Shown here: positions 8,233 through 16,348 of the stretch, one piece after another
Numbering within the stretch: the first letter of the stretch is position 1
How the letters are laid out: the number at the start of each line of letters is the position of its first letter
DNA from: Atopobium sp. BS2
Lineage (GTDB): Bacteria; Actinomycetota; Coriobacteriia; Coriobacteriales; Atopobiaceae
DNA: 64,000 nucleotides
NCBI RefSeq assembly: GCF_000565075.1
Contig: NZ_JDFG01000048.1
Coordinates: forward strand, 1-64,000
Reading direction: 5' to 3'
Translations under genes and position numbers: made by a program
Notes under the pieces: generated by a model
Told to the model about the DNA's origin: nothing
The model's input: the letters and a program-made list of their open reading frames with translations, nothing else
Database searches by the model: none

Positions 8233-8775
8233 TTAGAACTGTACGTTTGGTGCCTGACGAGCGGACTCGTCGGTAACCTGGAAGCTTGTACGTGGGGAAC
8301 GTCCACCAGCAAGAAGGTTGTTTGGGAAAACAGCGATGATATTGTTGTAGTTCATGACAACATCGTTGTAGCTCAAGCGAGCGTAGCTGAGGCGGTTCTC
8401 GGTGTCAGTAAGCTCTGCCTGGAGCTCCAGGAAGTTCTGGTTAGCCTTGAGCTCTGGGTAGTTCTCAACAACAGCAAACAGGTTGGTCAGAGCATTGGAA
8501 AGAGTGCCGGAAGCCTGCATCTTCTCTTCAGGAGTGCGTGCATTTGCGACTGCAGCGCGAGCAGAAGTAACTGCCTCAAAAGTCTTAGACTCGTGAGTTG
8601 CGTAACCCTTAACGGTGTTGACCAGGTTAGGGATCAGATCGTTACGACGCTGAAGCTGCGTATCGATAGCTGCCCAAGCGTTGTCGCACCTGTTGCTTGC
8701 GCGAATGATGTTGTTGTGAATGCTAATGGCCCAGAAAACCAGAAGGACAATAACTACAACTGCGGCAATAATCAT
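8233..8775 (-). CDS. lemA: LemA family membrane protein
   Basis: A 180-residue LemA-family protein: one N-terminal transmembrane helix (MIIAAVVVIVLLVFWAI), then the long antiparallel helical core with RCDNAWAAIDTQLQRRNDLIPNLV, the family signature, and YNDVVMNYNNIIAVFPNN near the end. The ATG at 8775 is chosen because GAAAGGA lies 6 nt upstream; a TTG five codons earlier overlaps that site. LemA proteins are common in bacteria but their biochemical role is unsettled. A TATAAT -10 is present upstream at 8837-8832. Confidence 0.9.
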   Translation of the reverse strand: MIIAAVVVIVLLVFWAISIHNNIIRASNRCDNAWAAIDTQLQRRNDLIPNLVNTVKGYATHESKTFEAVTSARAAVANARTPEEKMQASGTLSNALTNLFAVVENYPELKANQNFLELQAELTDTENRLSYARLSYNDVVMNYNNIIAVFPNNLLAGGRSPRTSFQVTDESARQAPNVQF

Positions 8776-8831
8776 GCTAAATCCTTTCAATCACTGACAA
8801 TCCTGTGTCAGCCATCCATTTGGACAGGTTA

Positions 8832-8837
8832 ATTATA
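8832..8837 (-). promoter_or_regulatory. -10 element of the lemA promoter
   Basis: A perfect TATAAT on the minus strand, about 57 nt from the LemA start. The matching -35 (CGCCTT at 8860-8855) is poor. Confidence 0.4.
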
Positions 8838-9008
8838 CCCAAAAGTAAAAATCTAAGGCGTTTTTAATTAAAGCTTTTAACTTGCTAACGAGTCTTTTGG
8901 TAAATGGAATGCTCGCCCACACACTGGCGAGAAGAACGTTGAGCTAGAAATGACGTGGAATGGAATGTAAGTTCTGAAGGCAAAACGTTAAGTTGAGGTC
9001 CGCCAAAA

Positions 9009-9101
<93 letters not shown>

Positions 9102-9196
9102 AAAGCGGTAATATCCTACCGCATAATTCAGTTTTTTGCGAGTAGGGGATTTAGCAAGTTAGGTTTTGTTTCATAATTAAGTGAAGACAAACAAGC

Positions 9197-9296
9197 GTCA
9201 GAGTCATGAAAGATTTACGTCAGAATCGCGACAGATAAGTGTCAGGTTCGTGACGGATTCGCGTCAGAACTGCGTAAGAATTACGACAGCAACCAG
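9197..9296. repeat. 22-bp tandem repeat array upstream of tadA
   Basis: GTCAGA/GTCAGG/GACAGC words begin at 9197, 9219, 9241, 9263 and 9285, exactly 22 bp apart. Each is followed by partly conserved TCGTGA and GATT words. Four full units and part of a fifth end 18 bp before the tadA start. The spacing equals two helical turns, so the units face the same side of the DNA. Confidence 0.7.
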
Positions 9297-9313
9297 ACAA
9301 GAGAGGAGCAGCT

Positions 9314-9820
9314 ATGAGTAACGAAGCGCAAGAGCCTTTGACCCCACAGGCTGCTCTTGATCAAAAGTACATGAAACTTGCTCTTGAACAGGCAGAACTT
9401 GCAGCACAGATAGGAGAAGTACCTATCGGTGCAGTTGTAGTGTGCGATGGAGAGGCTATTGCCGTTGCACATAATCGCCGTGAGATAGATAACGACCCTT
9501 CTGCACACGCTGAGTTTCTCGCCATGCAAGAGGCTTCAAAAAAGCTTGGCCGCTGGAGGCTTTCGGGCTGCACGGTGTATGTGACGCTGGAACCTTGCTT
9601 GATGTGCGCAGGATTGATGGTCAATGCTCGTATTGATCGCTGCGTGTTTGGTGCATTTGACCCCAAGGGCGGTGCAACAGGTACGTTGTTTGACGTGAGT
9701 AGCGATCCAAGACTAAATCACGAGTTTGCAGTCTCAGGCGGAGTATTAGCAGACGAGGCATCTGCCCAGCTCAAAGCCTTCTTTAAAGATCGCCGTAAAA
9801 GCAAAAGTTTGGAAAAATAA
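9314..9820 (+). CDS. tadA: tRNA-specific adenosine deaminase TadA
   Basis: Deaminates A34 to inosine in tRNA-Arg(ACG). The zinc site is intact: H65-A-E67 and P94-C95-LM-C98. The family pieces GEVPIGAVVV, HNRREIDNDPSAHAE and DPKGGATGTLFD are present. The 168-residue length is slightly above normal because of a 17-residue N-terminal extension. ATG behind GAGAGGAG. It stands alone between a tRNA on the minus strand and a convergent membrane gene. The GGCGAGAA word occurs inverted at 9516, encoding Phe-Leu-Ala, just after the HAE motif. Confidence 0.95.
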   Translation: MSNEAQEPLTPQAALDQKYMKLALEQAELAAQIGEVPIGAVVVCDGEAIAVAHNRREIDNDPSAHAEFLAMQEASKKLGRWRLSGCTVYVTLEPCLMCAGLMVNARIDRCVFGAFDPKGGATGTLFDVSSDPRLNHEFAVSGGVLADEASAQLKAFFKDRRKSKSLEK

Positions 9821-9834
9821 GAAGTCTGGAAGAA

Positions 9835-10329
9835 CTATTTAAAAGATATTTTGATTCCAGCAGCGTTTATCAGCAAAGCTTCCAGACCAATGAAGATTAT
9901 TACAAGAATGAGCTTTATGGCCATTGAGATACTGAATACAAAAGATAGAGACGCGCTTACTAATAGAAATAATGCAAAAACAGAGAGTGTAATCAAAATC
10001 AATTTGTCATTACTTTCAGCGTCCTGAGCCTGAACTGCGTCTCCTTGGATATTTTGAACAGTCACATTCTTATTAAAGACTATGGAAAGTGTGATAAAAG
10101 AATTTATAAGCACGAGAAGAGCATAGAGATACCAATAGTTGTAAGAAACGAGAAGATAAAGAAAGCAGCCAGATAATACAGTCCTAGAAAATGAGGTTTT
10201 TCCTGTTCTATAAAATGAATGAAGACCTGCAAAACCGCCAATAAAAGCTAATAACCCATAGGTTAAGTAGGACTGGTGTTTGCTCAAGGTTGGTTGTTTA
10301 GATAAATTCCTGCCATCCGTCTCAGCCAT
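9835..10329 (-). CDS. TM2-domain-like membrane protein
   Basis: A 164-residue protein with four to five hydrophobic segments. Residues ~25-45 (LLAFIGGFAGLHSFYRTGK) match the TM2 domain pattern in which a GG.G.H.FY.GK loop joins two helices. A hydrophilic stretch (~95-110) separates this from a C-terminal helical pair. The ATG at 10329 has GGAGG 5 nt upstream and is preferred over a TTG four codons earlier. AT-rich compared with its neighbours. Converges on tadA with a 14-bp gap. Function unknown. Confidence 0.75.
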   Translation of the reverse strand: MAETDGRNLSKQPTLSKHQSYLTYGLLAFIGGFAGLHSFYRTGKTSFSRTVLSGCFLYLLVSYNYWYLYALLVLINSFITLSIVFNKNVTVQNIQGDAVQAQDAESNDKLILITLSVFALFLLVSASLSFVFSISMAIKLILVIIFIGLEALLINAAGIKISFK

Positions 10330-10352
10330 AAGAGCCTCCAAAGTATGCCATA

Positions 10353-10392
10353 AATACTCTTATAAAATAGTAAAATAATTTATAAGAGTATT
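10353..10392. promoter_or_regulatory. Inverted repeat upstream of the TM2-like gene
   Basis: AATACTCTTATA (10353-10364) and TATAAGAGTATT (10381-10392) are perfect 12-bp inverted arms around an AT-rich centre. It lies 24 bp upstream of the start, so it could be an operator or the terminator of the upstream minus-strand methyltransferase gene. Confidence 0.45.
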
Positions 10393-10450
10393 ATATCACA
10401 ATATGAAATAAATCTCATAAAGTGTTCTTTGAAGAATGGATTGTAGGTTT

Positions 10451-11770
10451 TTAAACCACCTGGAAAATGAAGAAATCAAGGTAGTGACTCTCGGGAACAC
10501 CCCAAAGAATTGGGTGGTCAGGAGCTTGCTGTCGCTCTTCAATTTGTTTAAGCTGCACGTTGGTATGGTGAGCTGCCTCAGCAATTGCCTGGGCGAGAAG
10601 ATCTCTGGTCATGAAGTGTGAGCAGGAACAAGTTGCCAGGTAGCCACCTCGGGGTAACAGTTTCATGGCTGCAGCGTTGATTTCCTTATAGCCACGCATA
10701 GCGCTTCGAACCTTGTCGCGTGTCTTAGTGAATGCGGGTGGATCCAGAATGATCAGGTCAAACGGACCTCCCTCTGCTTTGAGCTGAGCGCGGTCTTGAG
10801 CTAACTTTGGCAGATATTCAAGAACATTTGCGCAGGTAAAGTCCATACAATCTGCCAAGTTGTTGAGTTCTGCATTGTGGCGCGCAAGGTCAATGGCGGT
10901 TTGGCTGACATCTACACAGCGGACAAATTCTGCTCCACCAGCTGCGGCGTTAAGACCAAAAGGACCAACGTGGCAGAAGCAATCCAGTACACGGCGACCT
11001 TGTGCAAGCTGACGAACTGCTCGACGGTTATATTTTTGATCTAAGAAAAAGCCGGTTTTTTGGCTGTTTTCCAGGTCAAGATTAAATTTAAGTCCGTTTT
11101 CTGTTGCAAGAACGTGAGTTGAAGGCAGAGTAAGGGCGCTTTCTGCAATCAAGCCATTCTCGTCCGGTGAAGAGCCTGTCCACCAGCCTTTATATTGCGG
11201 AAGTCCCTCTTTAAGGCGAGAAGGGGAGTCATTTCTTTCGTAAATGCCGTCGATTACCTGGCCGTCTGCAGAGAAAATTTCAAGTAGCAGTGGGTAGATA
11301 GCATCACGCAGATGCTCCATACCAACGGTTCCTACCTGCGCAACAAGCACGTTCTCGTAGCGGTCAACGATTAAGCCAGGAAAACCATCGGCCTCAGAGA
11401 AGATAACGCGGCAGCAATTGGTATCGGGCTCAGTGCCTGGGAGAGCGCGGTTTCCCATAGTGGTTTTGCGGTGCTCCCATGCCCAGCTAATCTTGCGACT
11501 CCAAAACGCTTCGTTGAGCCTATCGTTGGCGTTTCTTGTCACAATTCTGACGCGAATCTTGCTCATTTCTGACAGAAGGCCAGTTCCCTGATAGGTTCCG
11601 TTTTCTTCAAAAACATCAACGATGCAACCATTTTGAGCACGCTCGCCGCATTCTGGAGATGGCTCTACACGGATGACCTCGCCCTCAAAGACCCAAGGAT
11701 GTCCGCCCGCAAGTGCACGAGCTGCTTTCTTGGTGATAATAACCTGAGGATAAGGACGAAGTTGCTTCAT
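10451..11770 (-). CDS. Class I SAM-dependent rRNA methyltransferase, RlmI family
   Basis: A 439-residue cytosine-C5-type rRNA methyltransferase like RlmI (m5C1962 in 23S rRNA of E. coli). The N-terminal PUA part reads KKAARALAGGHPWVFEGEV. A central segment contains the QKTGFFLDQKYNRR motif, followed by the SAM site VLDCFCHVGPFGLNAA and the catalytic-loop motif LDPPAF. C-terminal CSCSH matches the family. The length is ~40 residues above E. coli RlmI because of an insert (SRLKEGLPQYKGWWTGSSPDENG). The start at 11770 is preceded by GAAGGAAC. GGCGAGAA copies lie at 10592 and 11215. Confidence 0.9.
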   Translation of the reverse strand: MKQLRPYPQVIITKKAARALAGGHPWVFEGEVIRVEPSPECGERAQNGCIVDVFEENGTYQGTGLLSEMSKIRVRIVTRNANDRLNEAFWSRKISWAWEHRKTTMGNRALPGTEPDTNCCRVIFSEADGFPGLIVDRYENVLVAQVGTVGMEHLRDAIYPLLLEIFSADGQVIDGIYERNDSPSRLKEGLPQYKGWWTGSSPDENGLIAESALTLPSTHVLATENGLKFNLDLENSQKTGFFLDQKYNRRAVRQLAQGRRVLDCFCHVGPFGLNAAAGGAEFVRCVDVSQTAIDLARHNAELNNLADCMDFTCANVLEYLPKLAQDRAQLKAEGGPFDLIILDPPAFTKTRDKVRSAMRGYKEINAAAMKLLPRGGYLATCSCSHFMTRDLLAQAIAEAAHHTNVQLKQIEERQQAPDHPILWGVPESHYLDFFIFQVV

Positions 11771-11843
11771 GATGTTCCTTCTCGCGAGAAGCGTTTACTA
11801 AAGGCCGGGCGCTTGTATTTGCCCAGTGTCGATGCTCAAAAAG

Positions 11844-12224
11844 TTACATAAAAAAATTGCAAAGAGCCATAAGAGGGAATATTGCCTGCTTGATAGCTGC
11901 AGAGCGTTTGTCGGGAGAAGTCACAAAGAGAAGAATTGCGGCAAATTCCATTGAACAAACAGCAAAGATAACAAGCGCTTTACCTAGTGGATTTCTGCTA
12001 GCCATCAAGAAGACGCCAACGAATACCTCAATAGCAAGAAAGAGATTATAAAATCCCTGGTTAAAAGCCATCTTCTCAGTGCTCTCTGCCTCTTCTTTTG
12101 TCATGTTAAAGGCCTTGAGCGCACCGTCAGAAGTCCAGGCAAATGACTCAAGATAAAATATGACCACGTGTAAAACTGCAGCTCCAAGAGCAAAAATTAT
12201 ACCAGCATTACTAAAAGGGCCCAT
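11844..12224 (-). CDS. DUF1304 family small membrane protein
   Basis: A 126-residue integral membrane protein with four hydrophobic segments and the DUF1304 signature (HVVIFYLESFAW, then NQGFYNLFLA). AAAGGAA sits upstream of the ATG. Family members are small epimerase-neighbour membrane proteins of unknown activity. It is separated from the RlmI-like gene by 73 bp containing a CTTCTCGCGAGAAG palindrome at 11779-11792. Confidence 0.85.
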   Translation of the reverse strand: MGPFSNAGIIFALGAAVLHVVIFYLESFAWTSDGALKAFNMTKEEAESTEKMAFNQGFYNLFLAIEVFVGVFLMASRNPLGKALVIFAVCSMEFAAILLFVTSPDKRSAAIKQAIFPLMALCNFFM

Positions 12225-12268
12225 GTTTGATTCCTTTCCTGTATTAGCTGACTGCGTCTGATTATAGA

Positions 12269-13621
12269 TTACGTGTGTCGGCCGTATCTGCCGCCAAATC
12301 CAAATCCTTTGCCCCTTGACCTTGAGCCCGAGAACATCGAACGTGTGGTCTTGGTGGTAGAGCGGGAATCCTGGAGTATAATACGTCCCTCATCATAAGA
12401 AAAGCCAGGTAGATCCCATGTTGAAATTAACGCCTTTGTGAAATATTCAATTTCTCTGAGCGGTGTGACCTCGTCTGGTCCCATGAATGTATAGGCCTGA
12501 CCTGCGGCTCCGGCGCGGCCTGTTCGGCCAATGCGGTGAACATAATCCTCGGGGTCAAGCGGCACGTCAAAGTTGATAACGGCGTCAATGCCCTGGATAT
12601 CAATACCGCGGCTCATGACGTCGGTTGCAACAAGAACCTGAATAGCGCCGCTGCGGAATCGTTCAAGCGCTCTTGCGCGAGCCTTTTGCGGACGGTCCGC
12701 ATGCATAACGTCAACCTTGAGACCTGCGGCTTTAAGGTTTTTGTAAATGCTGTCAACGCGCGTCTTTGTCCTACAGAACACCAACACACGCTCTGGCGCA
12801 GGATCAAACGAGTCGATAAGAGCCTTTAAGAGCTGAGGTTTTTGTCCCTGAGTGACCGAGCATAAATGTTGCTCAATTGTTGCCGCAGTCTGTCCAGTTC
12901 TTGCAATCTCAATGCGCTCTGGATCTTTAAGCAGCGCGTCTATAGTCGATGTAATTGACGCGGGGAGCGTTGCCGAGAAAAGCAACGTTTGATGCGCTTT
13001 GGGCAGCTGCTCCATAATGCGATGAACGCTTGGCCAAAATCCCATGTCAAGCATACGATCCGCCTCGTCGAGCACCAGTACCCGGATGTTCTCAAGGCTT
13101 GTATGCTTCTTGTCGAGAAGATCTATCAGGCGGCCAGGTGTTGCCACCAGTACATCGCAACCTTTTTGCAGTGCGGTTATCTGGTGTTTGTAGCGAGCGC
13201 CACCGGTAACAATGACGGCCTGCTGACCGGTGGATGCGCAAACGCTCTTGGCAACAGCATCGATTTGGGCAGCTAGCTCTCTCGTTGGTGTAATGATTAG
13301 CGCTTGGGGATATGCGTTGCGTTTGGCGACGCCTTGCTTGGCGTTGTGCTTGGCGCCGCGCCTGGCGGCCGCGCTGCGCTCGGCAGCAGCGTTGGGCTTC
13401 TCGGCTCTACCGGGTTTCTCGACAGCAATGCGCTGCAGCGTAGGCAACATAAACGCTGCAGTTTTACCCGTTCCCGTTTGCGCAGACGCAACAACGTCCT
13501 TTCCCTCGAGGACGGCGGGAATTGCCGCGGCTTGCACGGGAGTAGGTGCGTTGAACCCAAGTGTTGCTACGCCTGCCAGAATTTGCTCGTTTAGCCCGAG
13601 CTCGGCAAAAGTTATTTCCAT
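12269..13621 (-). CDS. DEAD-box ATP-dependent RNA helicase
   Basis: All RecA-like core motifs are present: Q motif, AQTGTGKT (Walker A), PTRELA, GG, TPGR, DEAD, SAT, and in domain 2 VLVATDVMSRGIDI and HRIGRTGRAG. An extra ~30-residue Ala/Lys/Arg stretch is inserted between motifs I and Ia, and the protein ends in a short Gly/Arg-rich RNA-binding tail. The ATG at 13621 is preferred to a TTG eight codons earlier. No ribosome site is visible, but a TATACT lies 7 nt from the ATG, so the mRNA may be leaderless. Closest in type to RhlE; role in ribosome assembly or RNA decay is inferred. Confidence 0.9.
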   Translation of the reverse strand: MEITFAELGLNEQILAGVATLGFNAPTPVQAAAIPAVLEGKDVVASAQTGTGKTAAFMLPTLQRIAVEKPGRAEKPNAAAERSAAARRGAKHNAKQGVAKRNAYPQALIITPTRELAAQIDAVAKSVCASTGQQAVIVTGGARYKHQITALQKGCDVLVATPGRLIDLLDKKHTSLENIRVLVLDEADRMLDMGFWPSVHRIMEQLPKAHQTLLFSATLPASITSTIDALLKDPERIEIARTGQTAATIEQHLCSVTQGQKPQLLKALIDSFDPAPERVLVFCRTKTRVDSIYKNLKAAGLKVDVMHADRPQKARARALERFRSGAIQVLVATDVMSRGIDIQGIDAVINFDVPLDPEDYVHRIGRTGRAGAAGQAYTFMGPDEVTPLREIEYFTKALISTWDLPGFSYDEGRIILQDSRSTTKTTRSMFSGSRSRGKGFGFGGRYGRHT

Positions 13622-13628
13622 ACAAACA

Positions 13629-13636
13629 AGTATACT
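13629..13636. promoter_or_regulatory. Shared palindromic -10 for divergent helicase and metA
   Basis: AGTATACT (inside AAGTATACTT, 13628-13637) reads TATACT on both strands. On the minus strand it is 7 nt from the helicase ATG, with TTGGCT 16 bp upstream as a -35. On the plus strand it lies 31 nt before the metA ATG. Confidence 0.5.
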
Positions 13637-13667
13637 TATGTGCAACGATTAGCCAAAGGAAGTTGCC

Positions 13668-14651
13668 ATGCCTATTAATATTCCAGATGGTTTACCAGCT
13701 AAGAAGACGCTGCAAGAAGAGCGCATTTTTGCGCTTGAGGAAGAAGTTGCAGAACACCAGGAGATTCGTCCACTGCGCCTGGCAATTTTGAATTTAATGC
13801 CTAAGAAAATTCAGACTGAGACACAGATTCTCCGCTTAATTTCAAAGTCTCCTATTCAGGTTACGTGCGATTTTATGCGCATCTCTTCGCATGAATCTAA
13901 AAACACTGCCGCCGACCATCTGGTAACGTTTTATTCAACTTTTGATGACTTCAAAGATAAAAATTACGACGGTCTGATTATCACAGGCGCTCCTATCGAG
14001 GATCTTAAATACGAGGACGTTGACTATTGGGATGAGTTTTGTCGCATTGTTGATTGGTCCCAGGAGCATGTCTTTTCTACCATGTACCTGTGTTGGGGCG
14101 CACTAGCTGGTCTGTATTATCTGCACGATATTCCTAAGAAAAAGCTGGGTGCTAAGCTCTTTGGTATTTTCCCACAGCGTTTATGCGATGAGTATTGCTT
14201 CCTCACTAATGGATTTGACGAGGTACATTACATGCCGCATTCTCGTCATGCCGCGATTGAGACATCAGCTCTGGTAGACCACCCCGAGCTTGCCGTACTT
14301 TCTGAGGGCTTTACCAGCGGTCCTGCACTTCTCGCTACAAGAGACTTCCACGAGATTTTTGTAACCGGTCATTTTGAATATGATCGCGACACACTTGCAG
14401 AGGAGTATTGGCGCGACTTCCATAAGGGTCTTCCTATTCGCCTGCCAGAGAATTACTTCCCTGATAATGATCCAGAAAAGCAGCCACTGTTTACCTGGCG
14501 CGCTCATGCCAACTTGCTGTATCGCAACTGGATTAACTGGGTGTACCAGATGACGCCGTACAACACAGATGAGATACCTGCGGCTATTGCAGATCTTCGT
14601 CAACGTGTTTCCGAGGCTGATCCTGACGCAAGGATGACCGGTAGGTTCTAA
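13668..14651 (+). CDS. metA: Homoserine O-acyltransferase MetA (predicted acetyl-CoA type)
   Basis: Activates homoserine for methionine synthesis. The 327-residue product has the MetA glutamine-amidotransferase-like fold with nucleophile Cys142 (YLCWGALAG), PHSRH, and the catalytic GHFEYD near 244-249. Residue 111 is glutamate (TGAPIEDL). Published work on the family links Glu111 to acetyl-CoA use and Gly111 to succinyl-CoA use, so this is predicted to be an O-acetyltransferase despite the MetA fold. ATG with AAAGGAAG upstream. Transcribed alone, divergent from the helicase. Confidence 0.95.
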   Translation: MPINIPDGLPAKKTLQEERIFALEEEVAEHQEIRPLRLAILNLMPKKIQTETQILRLISKSPIQVTCDFMRISSHESKNTAADHLVTFYSTFDDFKDKNYDGLIITGAPIEDLKYEDVDYWDEFCRIVDWSQEHVFSTMYLCWGALAGLYYLHDIPKKKLGAKLFGIFPQRLCDEYCFLTNGFDEVHYMPHSRHAAIETSALVDHPELAVLSEGFTSGPALLATRDFHEIFVTGHFEYDRDTLAEEYWRDFHKGLPIRLPENYFPDNDPEKQPLFTWRAHANLLYRNWINWVYQMTPYNTDEIPAAIADLRQRVSEADPDARMTGRF

Positions 14652-14747
14652 GCAGGCATTTGCACGGTGACCGATTTGCCAGCGCTTGTAACTGGTTAGA
14701 CGCCATCAATACCATAAAATAATTTATTGATACACGCGTATGAAGCT

Positions 14748-14763
14748 ACGTGTAGAAACACGT
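14748..14763. other. Short hairpin in the leader of the phosphodiesterase gene
   Basis: ACGTGT and ACACGT pair around AGAA, 18 nt before the start codon and next to the ribosome site. A similar CTACG/CGTAG hairpin precedes tlpA at 37013-37029. Confidence 0.35.
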
Positions 14764-14780
14764 ATAGAGAGGATACGTTG

Positions 14781-15341
14781 ATGAAGGTTGTAATTGCTTC
14801 AGATATTCACGGCGCTGCCGACTATTGCGAGAAGCTCATGCAGGTCATAGAGGAGGAGCAGCCAAAGTACGTCTTGCTTCTTGGAGACCTGCTTTATCAC
14901 GGTCCTCGCAACGATCTTCCTGCAGACTACGCTCCAAAGCGCGTTATTGAGATGTTGAACAGCATTTCCGATAAGGTCATTGCGGTTCGCGGAAACTGCG
15001 AGGCAGAGGTAGATCAGATGGTTCTGGACTTCCCTTGCATGGCTGATTACAACATCTTGTTTGATAAGGACCCAAAGACGGGCAAGCAGTTCACCATCTT
15101 CTTTACTCACGGTCACGTCTTTGGCCCTGGCATTCACAACAGCGTTGATAAATGGCCTCAGACGCCAAGTATGGACGCGTTTGTGTACGGCCATACGCAC
15201 AGAAAAGTTAACATGCAGAGCGCTGACCACCCAGAGGTCACCGTGTTTAATCCAGGTTCTGTAGGCATTCCAAAGGACGGCACTCACAGCTGCGGAATCT
15301 ACGAGGACGGCGAGTTTAGGCACGTGATTCTCGGCGAGTAG
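14781..15341 (+). CDS. YfcE/MJ0936-type metallophosphodiesterase
   Basis: A 186-residue calcineurin-like phosphoesterase. The metal ligands lie in the usual order: DIHG near the N-terminus, GDLLYHGPRN, GNCEAE, THGH and GHTHR, followed by NPGSVGIPK. The E. coli homologue YfcE hydrolyses phosphodiesters in vitro; the physiological substrate is unknown. The ATG at 14781 (GAGAGGA upstream) gives a start at the conserved MKVVIASDIHG, so an 18-codon upstream extension is rejected. Ends at a GGCGAGAA-pair hairpin after ~100 bp of GC-rich GGCGAG-containing sequence. Confidence 0.92.
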   Translation: MKVVIASDIHGAADYCEKLMQVIEEEQPKYVLLLGDLLYHGPRNDLPADYAPKRVIEMLNSISDKVIAVRGNCEAEVDQMVLDFPCMADYNILFDKDPKTGKQFTIFFTHGHVFGPGIHNSVDKWPQTPSMDAFVYGHTHRKVNMQSADHPEVTVFNPGSVGIPKDGTHSCGIYEDGEFRHVILGE

Positions 15342-15444
15342 CCGGCGAGCAGCCGGCGAGTAGCTGGCGAGCGGCCGTCGGGCGGCAACCAGGCTGCATT
15401 GCGCCGTGTGCTGAACTCCGCGTCGCACACCCATACACGCAAAA

Positions 15445-15472
15445 GGCGAGAAGATCAATCGGTCTTCTCGCC
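15445..15472. terminator. Inverted GGCGAGAA pair between convergent genes
   Basis: The arms GGCGAGAAGA and TCTTCTCGCC surround an 8-nt loop, followed by ATTTGTG. The 28-nt sequence is identical to the one at 20932-20959. It lies between the convergent phosphodiesterase and GntR genes. Confidence 0.8.
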
Positions 15473-15495
15473 ATTTGTGTCGCTGTGTCAGAGGT

Positions 15496-16215
15496 TTAGT
15501 GCATAGAAATAGTCATGAACTCATAGCCATGTGCATGTCGCGAGATGGAATATTCAAACGCACGACCATCGTCGATATAACCGATTTGCTCAACCTCCAG
15601 GAGGGGGTCGCCCGTGCTAATTTCTAGCCTCGAAGCCTCAACCTCAGTAGGCATGACTGCCCTAATAACACGGTGTGCATTAGCAATTCTAAGTCCAATT
15701 TCGTCTTCAATGTAGTTGTAAATTGAGTGCTCTAGATGGGTCATTTTAAGATTGGGAATTAGGCTAATGGGCATGTAGGTATACTCGATGACCTGCGCAG
15801 TCCCTTCAACAAGCCTGACGCGCACAATTCTGTATACAAAATCTTCGGTAGTAATATCAAGAGCTTTAGCAATGTATTCAGAGGGACGCTCAACTTCAAA
15901 GGTATAGACCTTTGATTTAACGCGCTCACCTCGGGCGGCGTGTTCAGCCATGAAACCTTCCATTTGACCGGAGATTTCTTTACTTGGCTTAATTTGTGTT
16001 CCTTCTTCCAGCTTTTTGACAAAAGTGCCGGAGCCTTTTCGTCTGAAGATAAGTCCTTGCTGCTCAAGGACTTCTAGTGCCTTATTAATGGTAATTTTGC
16101 TCACTTCATAGTGTTCGCAGAGCTGAGCAACAGAAGGCAGGCGAGAATAAGCAGGATATGTGCCTATAGTAATATCAGTTTTAAGATCCTGAACAATCAA
16201 GTCGTACTTATTCAT
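15496..16215 (-). CDS. GntR/HutC-family transcriptional regulator of the beta-glucoside operon
   Basis: A 239-residue GntR-type regulator. The N-terminal winged helix (residues ~1-70; YSRLPSVAQLCEHYEVSKITINKALEVLEQQGLI) is followed by a UTRA effector domain of the HutC subfamily (VYRIVRVRLVEGTAQVIEYTYMP, ending in HAHGYEF). UTRA domains bind sugar phosphates or similar ligands. Because the gene is divergent from a PTS/6-phospho-beta-glucosidase operon, it is inferred to repress that operon and respond to a phosphorylated beta-glucoside. AGGAGG precedes the ATG. Confidence 0.92.
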   Translation of the reverse strand: MNKYDLIVQDLKTDITIGTYPAYSRLPSVAQLCEHYEVSKITINKALEVLEQQGLIFRRKGSGTFVKKLEEGTQIKPSKEISGQMEGFMAEHAARGERVKSKVYTFEVERPSEYIAKALDITTEDFVYRIVRVRLVEGTAQVIEYTYMPISLIPNLKMTHLEHSIYNYIEDEIGLRIANAHRVIRAVMPTEVEASRLEISTGDPLLEVEQIGYIDDGRAFEYSISRHAHGYEFMTISMH

Positions 16216-16244
16216 GACACCTCCTCAGGTAGCAAAATTTTACT

Positions 16245-16324
16245 TTGCATTCTATCTGATTTGCATTAGTATACTACATAGAAAACCTAACATATCTGTT
16301 TTAGAAAGTTGACATGTCAGGTTT
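16245..16324. promoter_or_regulatory. Divergent promoter and GntR operator candidates
   Basis: Plus strand: TATACT at 16270-16275 with TTGCAT at 16245-16250 (19-bp spacer) could drive the operon. Downstream of it lies a perfect 10-bp palindrome TGACATGTCA (16310-16319). A larger near-perfect repeat, AACCTAACAT (16285-16294) with ATGTCAGGTT (16315-16324), overlaps it. Placement fits a repressor road-block, but the pairing of site and protein is inferred. Confidence 0.5.
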
Positions 16325-16348
16325 AGATACTTTTGAGAAAGGATGGAC

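Noticed and set aside
11779-11792. CTTCTCGCGAGAAG palindrome as another core-word pair
   Set aside because: Both halves read GCGAGAAG with overlap and lack the first G of the core, so it was not counted among the 48 copies.
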